From NCBI GenBank assembly GCA_020809425.1, contig JAGGDC010000001.1, forward strand, positions 1,240,001 to 1,304,000: 64,000 nt of DNA, in the 5' to 3' direction. This DNA is from Candidatus Synoicihabitans palmerolidicus (GTDB taxonomy: Bacteria; Verrucomicrobiota; Verrucomicrobiia; Opitutales; Opitutaceae). The position numbers and the translations under genes are program-made. The notes below the pieces were generated by a model. It did no database searches and had not been told where the DNA came from. It was given only the letters and a program-made list of their open reading frames with translations. The stretch's first letter is position 1. Every line of letters begins with the position of its first letter. Shown here piece by piece: positions 30,480 to 40,968 of the stretch.

Positions 30480-30623
30480 GCAGCGTGCCACCACCGTGGC
30501 GTAGCGCACCGTCCCCTGGATTCGGTTGGCCAGACGGGGCCAGATGTCGCCTCGAACCACCCGCACAGGATGCGTCATCTCCCGAGGTTATCGTGCGGCA
30601 ACTTCCGCCCTACCGACCTCATC

Positions 30624-31193
30624 CTACGGGTAGTCCAACGCAAACTGAGCCAGACTCGCCTGCACATGCGCGGACAGCGCCGACGGAAAAGGAATCACGC
30701 CGCTGGGATCGGGCCTTTGGGCGACCCCTCCACCCACGGCATAGGACGTCGTGCCGGTGGTGTTGTTTTGCCAGCCGAGCACCGTCCACCCCTCGTCGAG
30801 CCATCGCTGGATATTGGCCAAGTCCTGATCCACGACCTGCGCATGCGTGAACGTCCCATAATCATTGGAAGGATAACTCATGGTCGTGATCGGCGCGATG
30901 CGCATTTGTCGTCGAATCGCCGTGAAGCGCGTCTCGAGCAGGTCGTGCATCACCTGAGCTTAATTTATCCCCACCACCTTCGGATTACAACCACCTGAAC
31001 GGTAGGTCGCATCAAGGGACTTGGTCTGCCCATAGTTGGCCGAGTAAGTGAGGGCCACGCCGATGGCACCGGCGGTGATGAGTTTCTGCGCTTCCTGCAA
31101 CAGCGTGTTCGCCTGACTCTTTGATGAAATGCCCTGTCCCGTCTGAGTCCTGTAAGGCAAATAGTAGGGTAGAAACGATCCTTTCGAAGCCAT
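30624..31193 (-). pseudogene. hypothetical protein with in-frame stop
   Basis: The reading starts at 31193 (MASKGSFLPYYLPYRTQTGQ) and runs through an in-frame TAA (30962-30960) to 30624, giving about 189 residues if the stop is ignored. The second part contains QRWLDEGWTVLGWQNN and IPFPSALSAHVQASLAQFAL. There is no signal peptide, membrane segment or known motif. I do not recognise the family. Composition rich in Thr, Gln and Tyr suggests a soluble protein. Confidence 0.45.
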
Positions 31194-31309
31194 GGAAAAA
31201 TTACTTTGGGGGATGATTGAGGAAGTCAGAGGGGAGCAGGACGCAGACTCCCGCGACTACCAACGGGGAACTCGCATCCCCAAGATAACGTCGGGGCCCG
31301 CGAGAAAGT

Positions 31310-31327
31310 CGCGAGTCGAAACTCGCG
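31310..31327. other. short hairpin in a divergent intergenic region
   Basis: A 7-base perfect stem cgcgagt / actcgcg with a CGAA loop lies between the divergent genes starting at 31193 (minus) and 31387 (plus). There is no T-tract. It could be an operator or mRNA 5' structure; nothing more can be said. Confidence 0.3.
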
Positions 31328-31386
31328 TCACCGAATCGCACAGATGATCAAGCCAATCCGTTTCAATCCTTGTTAGTCTGGTCCCT

Positions 31387-32315
31387 ATGCCTCGCCTTCT
31401 CTTCCTCTGCATCAGTCTCTGCTTTTCCCCATTCAGCATGGCCACCCCGTCCCCCCAACACGCGATCGGGTTGCGCCAGACTACGATCACTGATTCTGAT
31501 CACGACCTTTCGTTCCCTGCCGTGGTGCTCTACCCCGCCCTCGTCCCAAGAACACCAGTCACCCCGCTCGCTCTCGGGCCCTTCACGGTCAACGCCACCC
31601 CGGGGCTCGCTGTCGCTGAGGACATGTTTCCTGTGGTCGTCATCTCCCACGGACGCGGAGGCACCAACCTCGGCTACTTCACCATTGCCGAACATCTGGC
31701 CATCAATGGCTACGTTGTCGTCCTCCCTCTGCATCATCGCGACAACTACACCGACAACTCGCTCTCCGAAGCGGACCTCACGCTCGAGCTCCGCTCGCTT
31801 CATGTAAGTCTGACGCTCGACGCCCTCGCCCAAGACGAGGCTCTCGGCCCTCACCTCGACTCCAATCTCACCGCCGTTATCGGTCACTCCATGGGGGCTA
31901 TACGGCGCTCGCCGTTGCCGGTGGACATCCTGCCACTTTCGTCGACTCACCCGTGACGGTCACACGTGATCCACGCGTCAAAGCTCTCGTGCTTATGGCC
32001 CCCGCCACACCGTGGTATCGTGCCCCCGGTGCCCTCGCCGACATCACGGTCCCCATCCTCATGCTCTCCGGCGAGCACGACGAAATTACACCTCTGAGGT
32101 TCGCCCATATCGTCCGCGACGGCTTGCCTCAAACCACTCCACTTATCCATCACCTCATTCCCGGCGCTGGTCACTATTCCTTCCTCGCGCCCTTCCCCTC
32201 AGTCATGAGACGTCCCGACTTCCCTCCCGGCAACGACCCCGCCGGCTTCGATCGGGCGAGCTTCCACCGCAAGCTGCCCGCAGACATCCTCGCCTTCCTC
32301 ACGGTTCATTTGTAA
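31387..32315 (+). pseudogene. exported alpha/beta hydrolase, dienelactone-hydrolase-like (one frameshift)
   Basis: This is a secreted serine hydrolase of about 309 residues. The N-terminus MPRLLFLCISLCFSPFSMA is a signal peptide. The oxyanion region is VVVISHGRGGTNLGYFTIAE and the nucleophile elbow is AVIGHSMGA. A break near 31895 moves to a frame reading YTALAVAGGHPATFVDS, with the acid residue in LMLSGEHDEITP and the histidine in IPGAGHYSFLAPFP. The triad Ser-Asp/Glu-His is complete across the break. The arrangement resembles predicted dienelactone hydrolases/PAF-acetylhydrolase-like enzymes. The ester substrate is unknown. Confidence 0.78.
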
Positions 32316-32330
32316 ACGAATTCACTCCGA

Positions 32331-33720
32331 TCAGTATTCGATCCGCTTATCTTTCCCTCGTGGCGTAAACAACGATTGAGAGATGAAGCCGAGACCCAGC
32401 GCGGCGCCCCATGTGCGGAAGTTCCGCAACGCGCCCAACACATGGTCCACCGGGGCCGATCTCGGCTCCGTCACCCGTCTCAACAAAATCAATACACCCA
32501 CCGCAAAGACCAGCATGGTCATGAAAAACGCATGGTAGGCCTGCAACTCGCTCCACCCGCGAGCCAACAACATCTCCAAGAGTTGCCCCGTCAAGATGGG
32601 TGCAATCGCCGTGCCGACCGATGCCGCCGCAATGTTGAGCCCCACGGCCAGCGCCTTGCTCTCCGGGGGGCACCAATTTCATTAGCAAATTGAGTTGCCC
32701 GATCACGATGCCGGCATTGATCGTCCCGGTCAGCGCCCACACCACATAAAGCAACCACTGCGAATCCCGCGTCACAAACGCCCACAACGGCACCGCGCAC
32801 GCCAACACCGGCCAAGCGCCGTAGCGATCCAGCAGCTTGCCCCAGGCCGGCAAGGCCAGTGCCCCGAACAGCAACGACAACGCCAGGGGCAAACTCGCCA
32901 TCCCCACCGAGTCCGTCAGCAGCCTGAGCATAAATACGGGCTGAAACGCCCCGAAACCGTTCAGCACCGCGCTCCACGCCGCCACAAATACCACCGACGC
33001 CCAATAGGGCTTGTCCCTGCCGCAACCGTTTCCATTGCGCCAACCACGGCACCGTCACACCGGCCACGGGATCCCCCGGCGCCGCCGTACGTCCTGCCAC
33101 CACCACCGCACGCGTCGCGCAGGCAAACAAAATCAAGCCGGCAATTACCTACAACCGCGGATGCATCAGCACCCACCCCGCCAACAACAAAAACGCGAAA
33201 TTGGAGATCTGCTCCAAACGATTTAGCCGCTCAAAATACTTGCCCCGAATTCTTCCCGGCACCACGCTTGCATATACGCTGTCCACGCCACCCCCATCAC
33301 CGCCACCCCCATCACCGCCACCCCCATACCCGCTACGCCCACAAACCCCGCGGCGACCGGCACCGCATGCGCCAACGACCACTCCGGCGCCACTATCAGT
33401 GTCGTCGCCAATTCCGTCCAGCAGGCAATGTGCATCCATATCGAGGTTATGAATACACGGCGTATCGCAAACCATCGGTTCAACGTCGGCGTGACAAACA
33501 ACTGCAGCATGTTGCACCAAAACGGCAGCGACACGATGAAGCCATACGACCCCGGATCCAATTGCAGCCCCTCCGCCAACAACGCCGCCAAAACCAAATT
33601 TACCGGCTGTCCCGTGTAAACCAACGGCATGGCCAGAATCGCCTCCCACGAACTCATGCGTAAACTGCGCCGAACTTCATCGCGCACCGCCACCGGAGAA
33701 TTATCCACAATATTACTCAT
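32331..33720 (-). pseudogene. MFS-type transporter (multiple frameshifts)
   Basis: This is a 12-helix carrier of about 460 residues, in at least four frame segments. The N-terminus (ATG 33720, MSNIVDNSPVAVRDEVRRSL) runs to the tandem MGVAVMGVAVMGVA. After a break near 33240 comes RGKYFERLNRLEQISNFAFL. A further break near 33000 leads to MVFVAAWSAVLNGFGAFQPV and WGKLLDRYGAWPVLACAVPL. A break near 32670 leads to the C-terminal SVGTAIAPILTGQLLEMLLA segment ending at 32331. The GKLLDRYG loop is MFS-like. The substrate is unknown. A 15-base tandem repeat near 33292-33330 encodes the MGVAV units. Confidence 0.6.
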
Positions 33721-33834
33721 CAGGAATTACCGTGCCCCACCACGGAGGCACACCGCATCAGACCGGAAGAGCAGCGAGATGATTAAGCTCATCGTAGGAT
33801 TGAGGAGATCTGGATATGGCCAAACCCAATCCCG

Positions 33835-34206
33835 CTATTTATTCCGCCCCTTCTTCGCCGGCACTTTCCATTCAGCCGTCACCCGTGACGAAAATCCGAC
33901 TCGGGCTTTCCAGTCCGCCACAATGACCAACGATCTCGGTTTCAACGCCGCTCCCAGATCATCACAAATCTGATTCGTCGCCGCCTCGAAGAAAATCCCT
34001 TCGTTGCGATACGCGTGGAAATAGAGCTTCAACGACTTCAGCTCCACACAGGACTTGTCCGCCACATAACGCACCGTGATATTCGCAAAATCCGGATGCC
34101 CGGTCATCGGACACAGCGACGTAAACTCGTGATGAGTGTGCTCGATTAAAAAATCCCGCTTCGGGGCCGGATTGGGAAAGGTCTCCAAAATCTTCGGATC
34201 TGCCAT
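33835..34206 (-). CDS. queF: NADPH-dependent 7-cyano-7-deazaguanine reductase
   Basis: QueF reduces preQ0 to preQ1 in queuosine (tRNA wobble) biosynthesis. The 123-residue protein is the short unimodular type. It contains the catalytic cysteine in HEFTSLCPMTGHPDFANI, the QueF motif in ELKSLKLYFHAYRNEGIFFE, and TNQICDDL. The preferred start is ATG 34206 (MADPKILETFPNP); an upstream start would add eight residues of poor context. The other queuosine genes are not in this window. Confidence 0.92.
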   Translation of the reverse strand: MADPKILETFPNPAPKRDFLIEHTHHEFTSLCPMTGHPDFANITVRYVADKSCVELKSLKLYFHAYRNEGIFFEAATNQICDDLGAALKPRSLVIVADWKARVGFSSRVTAEWKVPAKKGRNK

Positions 34207-34325
34207 GATGGGGGAAGTAGCGAGTAGCAATTTGGGCGTAGAATCACCACCCGCCTTCGGGTCGTACTCACCTCTCCGCTACTCCCTGCTCGCGACTTCA
34301 CGGCCGCGCCACCCGCGATCAACGC

Positions 34326-35898
34326 TCAAGTCGCCGTTTCCGTATACCGACTCTCCCGGATCACCGTGACTCGGATCGTGCTGGGATACTGCAGCTCATC
34401 CTCAATCCACTGCCGCAATCTCTCCTGCTTGGTCATCGCTCACCACATTGGGGTTCACCACCACCCGCACTTCACGACCCGCCTGGATCGCATAAGCTTG
34501 GCGCACGCCTTCGATCGAAACCGCTAGTTTCTCCAACCGGTCCAGCCGTTGGATGTAACTCGACATCGATTCCGCCCGCGCCCCCGGTCGCACCGCCGAA
34601 ACCGTGTCCGCCAAAATCACCAATCCCGCGTAAACTGACTCCGGTGGCACTTCCTCATGATGCGCCGCCACCGCAGTGATCACCGTCTGCGTTTCGCCAT
34701 GACGCTTGATGAAGTCCGCCCCGATCGCGGCATGGCTGCCCTCGTAATCGCTCTCAATCCCCTTGCCGATATCATGTAACAGCCCCGCCCGCTTCGCCAC
34801 CGCCGGATCCAACCCCAACTCACTCGCCAACATCGAGCACAAGAACCCGACCTCAATGGAGTGATCCAGGACATTCTGAGTGTAGGAAAACCGATACTTC
34901 AACCGGCCCAGTAACTTGATGATCTCCGGGTTCAACCCGTTGATGCTCAAGCGCCCCACCGCATCTTCCCCCGACTATTGCACCTTCAGGTCAACCTCTT
35001 CACGCGCCTGATTGACAAAATCCTCAATGCTCGCCGGATGAATACGACCGTCCTTCACCAACGCCTCCCGTGCAATTTCCCGTCGCACCGGGTCGAACGA
35101 CGAAATCAGCACCATCTGCGGAGACTCATCGATCAGCAATGTCACCCCGGTCGCCGCCTCGAAGGATTTGATGTTACGCCCTTCCCGACCAATTATCCGG
35201 CCCTTCATCTCCTCCGTCGGCAATTGCACGATCGTCGCCGTGAAATCGTTGTTCGGCTGAGACGAAAGCCGCTGTATCGCCGCGACCAGTATTCGCCGCG
35301 CCTCGTTCTGCAGATCCTGCTCCGACCGTTCCAAAATCTGCCTCCACTGCGCCCTCAACTCATCCTGACACTCGATCTGCACTTCCTCCCGCAATGCCAA
35401 CTTGATCTCCTCCACGTCCATCTTCGCCGCCTCTTCCAAACGCTTGCGCAACGTCTTGGCCTGATCACGAATCGCCACCCGCGCCTGCTTGATCGCCGCA
35501 GCCTCCCGCGTCAGCCGATCGCCTTTTTGCTCCAACTCAAAATCCAATGCCGCCAAGGATTCCTCGTGGGAGCGGATTTCACGCAGCCGCACATCCGCCT
35601 CAATGTCCCGGCGATCAAACTCCCACGTCAACGCCGACAGCTTCGAAGCCATCTCCTTCTCCGTCGCCTGTTTCATCTCCTCGGCCGACACCACGACCTC
35701 CCGGCGCGCAACTTTGATCACCTGCTCCGCTTGCTTAATCGCCAGCTTGCGAGAGTTTTTGGAGACACCCCACACCAGTCCAAACCCAGCCGCCATTCCC
35801 AATACAAGCACAGCCGGGAGCGACCAGTTTACTGGGTCACCCTTGGCAATCAACAAGGCGAAGTCGGCGGCGCTGGTCGATGGCAAGAGGCTGCGCAT
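34326..35898 (-). pseudogene. rny: ribonuclease Y (in-frame stop + frameshift)
   Basis: RNase Y is the membrane-anchored endoribonuclease that starts mRNA decay. It begins at ATG 35898 ([16 protein letters not shown]) with a transmembrane segment ([18 protein letters not shown]). A long coiled coil follows, then a KH domain ([20 protein letters not shown]). An in-frame TAG at 34975-34977 interrupts just before the HD domain, which contains HSIEVGFLCSMLASELGL and LLHDIGKGIESDYEGSHA. A break near 34430 precedes the C-terminus RQWIEDELQYPSTIRVTVIR ending at 34326. All domains are present in order and length, so either the stop is a sequence error or this copy is recently inactivated. Confidence 0.85.
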
Positions 35899-35920
35899 GC
35901 TGAGAGACCCTACACAAAAT

Positions 35921-37613
35921 TCAATCTTGCTTACCGGAGATTGTGGCGAGTTGCGGTGTGCGCCGGGGGAGCAGTGCCTCCACCCCACCTCATTCATACG
36001 GTTTCGAGCCTCCAATTCGCCCTCTCCGGCCAACATCACCGTCTGAGCCACCACATAGGCCCAGCGATCCGGCCGCAGCCGTAATCGATTGAGCGCCGTG
36101 TGTCACAATCGCCCAGCCGTCGTCGTCTCCACCCGATCCCGTCCCACAAACCAATAAGCAAACAGCGACTTCACTGGCACCCGGGCCTCGCCCTTTCCCG
36201 CCGGCATTTCACGCTCCAGATTCCACAATGCCGCCGCTACCCCGTTCCCTCCACCAAATCGAGTTGTGGTGAGTTCCCCCAACGTCCACCCCTGCCCCAC
36301 CAAGCATAGTTCCGGTCGATGAATCGAGGTGCGATCCTGTCCACTCAATACCACCGAAATCAGCACTTGCTGCTGTCGATCATCCAAAGATACGTACCCC
36401 CGTCGGGCATACCCCGTATCCGCCGGCTACATTTCCCGCTCCACCTCCGAAACCGCGGTCTCCTGTCCGATCCAATCCGTCCCCAAAAACGTCGGTAATG
36501 GCGCCGGATTTATCCCGTCCTCCGCCAACGCAATGCCCGCCTCCGCCCGCACCGCCCACCCATCCACCCGCTCCAGCCCCCCACGGTCACCACGGTCACC
36601 ACCGCCACCACGCCCCCCACCCAAACCCAAATCCCGCCCCGCCCCGATCGTTTGTCACGTAATACGTGACAAACTTTCTCTCGCCCCGAGCCGGCCCCGT
36701 CCGCCATCGGGTTTTTGTCCCCTCTTTCCAACCACGCCACCGCCAGCTGCACGCCTCCGAGCACAATCAAAAACACCACAAATCCCGCCCAATGATGCAG
36801 CACTTCCCCCGCTCGCTGCCCGACCCATTCCCCGGCCAGCACCACCGCCGTGATCCGCACTACATTGCCCGCCAAAGTCAGGGGACTGGCCAACAAAAAC
36901 ACCCCCAGGCGTCGCCAATTCGACCGTAGTCCCAAATACCCCACCAATGCCGAGAGGGCCAACAACGCATCAACGCCATCAGCGCCCCCCCCCGAACAGG
37001 CCGCCGCCACGTCATACTGGTAGCTCCCATCCGGCGAAAATAGCTGCGTCCCATTCCTCACGACTTCAATCCCGACCCACCGCGCCATCAATTCCGTCGT
37101 CGCGATCACTCCCAATCGCAGGTGAAACCTCACCGCATCCAATACCTCCCACGGCATCGCAAACAACATCAGGGCCAACGGAAACACCACCGCCCGCCCC
37201 CACCGCGGTCCACCTCCCAGCCTCAATACCCCCCCCGTAAACAACAGCACTGCCCCGATCGAAATCCGCGTCTGTTGCACCGCATACCCCAACGCATGCA
37301 CCCGCCAACGCCCCGACCATGACCCCCACCGGCAGCGCGACAGCCATCCTGTCTTCCCGCGCCTCTCCTCCATCCCCCGTCCTCAAATTCCGCCAGAACA
37401 CCCACCCTGCGATGCCCAACACCAAAGGTCCGTGCTCCGTCTCCGATCCAGGATTAAACCACTGCCAGCCTCACCACCAAAAAACCGAACTCGTATCAAT
37501 GTATCCGCGCACCGCGTTGCCCCAAAATTGAAACACGACCGCTCCCACCAACGCGACCTTCCATGGGGTCGGGATCAATCTGGGCTGGTTTTGACTGGAT
37601 GACACGTTCACGC
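35921..37613 (-). pseudogene. exosortase fused to EpsI domain (frameshifts, stops)
   Basis: Exosortases are multi-spanning membrane transpeptidases that process proteins with a C-terminal sorting signal, usually next to exopolysaccharide loci. The start is GTG 37613. The catalytic Cys is in [12 protein letters not shown], Arg in [15 protein letters not shown] and His in [17 protein letters not shown]. Downstream in the same gene is an EpsI domain: [48 protein letters not shown] and, at the end, [17 protein letters not shown]. Stops interrupt at 37471-37473 (TGA) and 36427-36429 (TAG), with breaks near 36990, 36570, 36090 and 35965. The stop is at 35921, just before rny. Confidence 0.75.
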
Positions 37614-37657
37614 TGGGTCGCAGTGTTCCGCTCTCTGCGCCGTTTTCCAAGCTCGCG

Positions 37658-38755
37658 ATGAAGCTCCTTATCCTCGCGCAAACACCGCCTCCGCTTCACG
37701 GCCAAAGCACCATGGTGCACACGCTGCTCAACGCGTTGCCGTCCGTCGCGCCTGCTTGGGAGCTCCACCACGTCAATCTCCCCCTCTCGCGCGATACCGC
37801 CGACATCGGACGCTGGCGTCCTGGCAAACTTTTGGTCCTCTTCCGTGCCATTCTCCAGGTATGGCGACTCACTTGGCGCCATGGCCGTATGCCACTCTAC
37901 TACGTGCCGGCTCCGGGTAAACGTGGCGCCCTCTACCGCGACTGGTTGTTGCTGTTCTGCTGCCGCCCCGCCTCCTCCGCCCTCATTCTCCACTGGCACG
38001 CGTCCGGTCTCGGTTCCTGGCTGCGTCACCACGCCCATCCGGCCGAGCGCGCATTGCCCCGCCGAGCTCTCGGCCGCGCCAATGTTTCCATCGTGCTGGG
38101 GGAAGCGCTTCGCGCCGACGCCAGCCTGCTGCATCCGCTGCGCTCGACCATCATCCGCACCGGTATCCCCGACCCTTGCCCGGCATGGCAACTCCGCCCT
38201 CCTCGCTCCGGTCCTCTCAACGTGCTCTTCATCAGTCACTGCTCCCGCGCCAAGGGTGTGCTCACCGCCGTCGCTGGGGTCGCCGAAGCGCATCGCCGCC
38301 ACCCCGGGAGCGTGCGCCTAACCGTCGCCGGGGCCTTTCCCGATGCCTCCACCGAACGTGAATTCCGCTCCGTCGTCACCCGGTCCGGCGCGTCCATCGA
38401 TCACGTGGGGTTCGTCACCGATCAGTCGAAACATGACTTGTTCGCCTTCGCCGACGTCCTGCTCTTCCCGACTCGCTACGCCCACGAAGCCCACCCCTTG
38501 GTGGTGGTCGAAGCCCTCGCCTACGACCTTCCCGTCATCGTGAGTCAATGGCGTGCGGTCGCCGAAAATCTCCCTCCGATATATTCCTACAGTGTCCCCA
38601 CCGATGCCTCCGCGCCCGAGGCCATCACCGCAGCTCTCATCGCCGTCGGGCAATCCCCCCGGCCCCAAGGCGCCGTCCGCCAGTATTTTCTCGATCATTA
38701 CACCGCCCAGCGCTTCGCCGCCGCCGTCACCGACGTTATCCCGAGCTCCTCCTAG
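37658..38755 (+). CDS. glycosyltransferase, GT4 (GT-B fold)
   Basis: This is an intact 365-residue GT-B glycosyltransferase. The N-terminal half starts [20 protein letters not shown], where the glycine-rich acceptor loop is visible. The C-terminal donor domain has [20 protein letters not shown] and the sugar-nucleotide motif [20 protein letters not shown] followed by [11 protein letters not shown] (the E-x7-E-like element of GT4). It probably adds one sugar to a growing surface polysaccharide. It starts at ATG 37658, divergent from the exosortase with about 45 bases between the start codons. Confidence 0.88.
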   Translation: MKLLILAQTPPPLHGQSTMVHTLLNALPSVAPAWELHHVNLPLSRDTADIGRWRPGKLLVLFRAILQVWRLTWRHGRMPLYYVPAPGKRGALYRDWLLLFCCRPASSALILHWHASGLGSWLRHHAHPAERALPRRALGRANVSIVLGEALRADASLLHPLRSTIIRTGIPDPCPAWQLRPPRSGPLNVLFISHCSRAKGVLTAVAGVAEAHRRHPGSVRLTVAGAFPDASTEREFRSVVTRSGASIDHVGFVTDQSKHDLFAFADVLLFPTRYAHEAHPLVVVEALAYDLPVIVSQWRAVAENLPPIYSYSVPTDASAPEAITAALIAVGQSPRPQGAVRQYFLDHYTAQRFAAAVTDVIPSSS

Positions 38756-38765
38756 CCCGCCGCAC

Positions 38766-39672
38766 TCACCGGACCATCCACTTCCGCGTCCACGGACACT
38801 TAACCCCCGCTGCGTTGATCACGAAGCGGAGCTCCTTCTTTCCTCCTTCGCGCCATAAGCCGCACGCCAACGCGCCGAACCGCCCCCACCGTCCCGCTTG
38901 GAATTTCTCCGTGGTGACCATCATGCGCAACAAGGTGAGCCGACGCGCCTCCCGGGAAAAGTCCGTCGCCCACCGCGTGAGTAGTCGACGCTGTCTTCGG
39001 TAGACATTCAACGCATTCGAATTCAACCGCTCCCCGCTATCATGGGACCGGTATATCACCAAGGGCAACGGCACGTTCAACACCCGCCCCAAGCACCAGC
39101 GTCGCCGCAGGGCATGAAAAAAACAGGCGTCATCGGTCGTGCCCAAATCTTCCTCCCAACTCAACCCCGCCTCCCGTCGGTGAAACAACACATTGGTGTC
39201 CGGCAACGTATCCACCAACAAACGGTCTCCTCCGTAAAATTGGCGATCCACCTGCCGCATCCGTCGACGCGTGCACACTTGGATCTCCATTCCGCACAAC
39301 ACCAACGGAACTCCCCGCTTACGCCCCAGCGCCAGTTGCCGGGCCACCCGGTCCGCCCGCATCTCATTGTCATCGTCGAGGTAACACACCCACTCCCCCC
39401 GCGCCGCCCGCAAACCGGCATTCTTCGCCGCCGCACACCCTCGCACCTGGTGGAATTCCACCACCCGCACCTGGAGATCATTCCACAACTCGACGCCGTC
39501 TCCGTAATTCCGCCATGCGGGTGTCGCCGCCGGTGCATCATCCACCACCACCACTTCCATGGTCCACGCATCCTCCCCCCTCGACCTGCCCGAGCACACT
39601 GCGCAGAGCGGTCACCCACGACGCGCGTCGGCCTTGGGTCGGCACCACTACGCTGACGGTTGGAGAGTCCAT
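38766..39672 (-). pseudogene. glycosyltransferase, GT2 (one frameshift)
   Basis: This GT-A glycosyltransferase has about 300 residues. It starts at ATG 39672 with MDSPTVSVVVPTQGRRASWV. A break near 39585 is followed by MEVVVVDDAPAATPAW, the characteristic GCAAAKNAGLRAARGEWVCY, and the metal-binding LDDDNEM (DxD). Acceptor-side motifs include FHRREAGLSWEEDLGTTDDA. The 3' end converges on the GT4 gene ending at 38755. It lies immediately downstream of the other GT4 gene on the same strand (13 bases), so the two are likely one transcript. Confidence 0.82.
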
Positions 39673-39684
39673 CTTGGTCACAGA

Positions 39685-40842
39685 CTAGAATCGTGTGGAA
39701 AACAGCCGCGTATGCACGCCCAGAGGCAGCCAATTTCCCCATCGCGCCGGAGCTTCCGCCTTACCCGTGGCGGGCAACGCTCTCACCGTCTCGATCGCCC
39801 TTTGATAAACCGCCCGGTAATGGTCCACGCTGTGACCGTCGAAATGACGCCGGGCCTGCTCGCGCATCACCGCCCGGGTCGCCTCCTCCATGCGGGCATA
39901 CCCCACCACACATCGGGCCGCCGCCGCCATATCCCCGGTCGGATACTCCCCCCACTTCGCCAAAGGTCCCAATACTTCCCGCGCCGCCGGCGAGTAGTTC
40001 GGCATCACGGGCAGGGCTCCAACCATCATGCCTTCCATCGTGACCCGCCCAAATCCTTCATAAGCACTCACCAGCGCGAGACAATCCCACGTCGCCAACG
40101 TGGCCCAATACGCATCCCCGGAGCGTCGGCCAAGAAACCTGACCCGCGAATGCCCGCCGAATCGCTGGCGCAGATCCGCCTCCGCTTCGCCCTCCCCCAA
40201 AACTTCCAAGGTGTAATCCAGCCCCGTGCGGTCCAACTCCGCGATCAACTCCGGCAGGCGGTCCACTCGCTTGTGCTGCACCGCGATACGTCCGGCGTAT
40301 CCTATTTTATATGACGCCCCGTCGGCGCGTTCCCCGCGTTCCACCGTCGCCGGCTGTTCCACAAAATACGGGAGCACGAAACAGCGCTCCTTCGGAAACT
40401 CCGGCACCACGCGCCGCACTCGGTCAATCATGGCATGACTGGCCGACAAAATACCATCCGCGCGCTTCGCCACCATCCGCAGTCGATCATCCAAATGAGG
40501 CACCTCGGTATGCAGGTACACCATACGCCGGGCCGCGCCATCAACGTCCGCCCACCACTGCAGGCCCCAACCGTCATGATACAACAACACGCGGTCCGGT
40601 CCCCCGGCTGCCGCCAGGCGGGCAAACCGTCGCCGCGCCGCTCCCACCCACGTCCAGGCTCGCGCCCCCAATCGCAGGGGGTGCGCCGTCGGCGCGGTGC
40701 GGTCAAACAACGCAATGACCTGCGGTCGATATCCCCTTGCCGCATTGTGCTCCACATGATAACCTAACGCACTCTGCAGCCCGCCGAGGGTCCAGGCCCA
40801 ACCGGCCACATGCACCACCGCGGGATTGCTTGGCTCCGTCAT
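39685..40842 (-). CDS. glycosyltransferase, GT4 (GT-B fold)
   Basis: This is an intact 385-residue GT-B enzyme. The N-terminal domain begins MTEPSNPAVVHVAGWAWTLG with GGLQSALGYHVEHN. The donor domain has YKIGYAGRIAVQHKRVDRLP, VRFLGRRSGDAYW and the GT4 element CLALVSAYEGFGRVTMEGMM. It is probably part of the same surface-glycan pathway as its neighbours. It starts at ATG 40842 and is divergent from the flippase gene at 40969. Confidence 0.9.
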   Translation of the reverse strand: MTEPSNPAVVHVAGWAWTLGGLQSALGYHVEHNAARGYRPQVIALFDRTAPTAHPLRLGARAWTWVGAARRRFARLAAAGGPDRVLLYHDGWGLQWWADVDGAARRMVYLHTEVPHLDDRLRMVAKRADGILSASHAMIDRVRRVVPEFPKERCFVLPYFVEQPATVERGERADGASYKIGYAGRIAVQHKRVDRLPELIAELDRTGLDYTLEVLGEGEAEADLRQRFGGHSRVRFLGRRSGDAYWATLATWDCLALVSAYEGFGRVTMEGMMVGALPVMPNYSPAAREVLGPLAKWGEYPTGDMAAAARCVVGYARMEEATRAVMREQARRHFDGHSVDHYRAVYQRAIETVRALPATGKAEAPARWGNWLPLGVHTRLFSTRF

Positions 40843-40968
40843 TTCAATCGCCTTTCAACCCACTCCACCTTCACACCTGTCATGTGGATTTCTCGCCTCC
40901 GGTCGTCACGGGAACTGGGGTTAATGCTTTCTTTACGCACGGTTTAGTGAGATCTATTATACAATCCC

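Noticed and set aside
33290..33335. Tandem 15-base units in the MFS gene, considered as a minisatellite
   Set aside because: They are only about three in-frame units encoding MGVAV within a transmembrane helix, so they were noted with the gene rather than as a separate element.
34975..34977. Split of RNase Y into two separate functional genes
   Set aside because: The stop lies between KH and HD domains with no ribosome-binding site or natural start after it, and the frame continues unchanged, so one interrupted gene is the better reading.
36540..36660. Repeated caccac-type words in the exosortase gene, first taken for a repeat array
   Set aside because: They encode low-complexity Gly/Val residues of the reading frame. 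There is no spacer-repeat structure, and no CRISPR-like array was found anywhere in the window.
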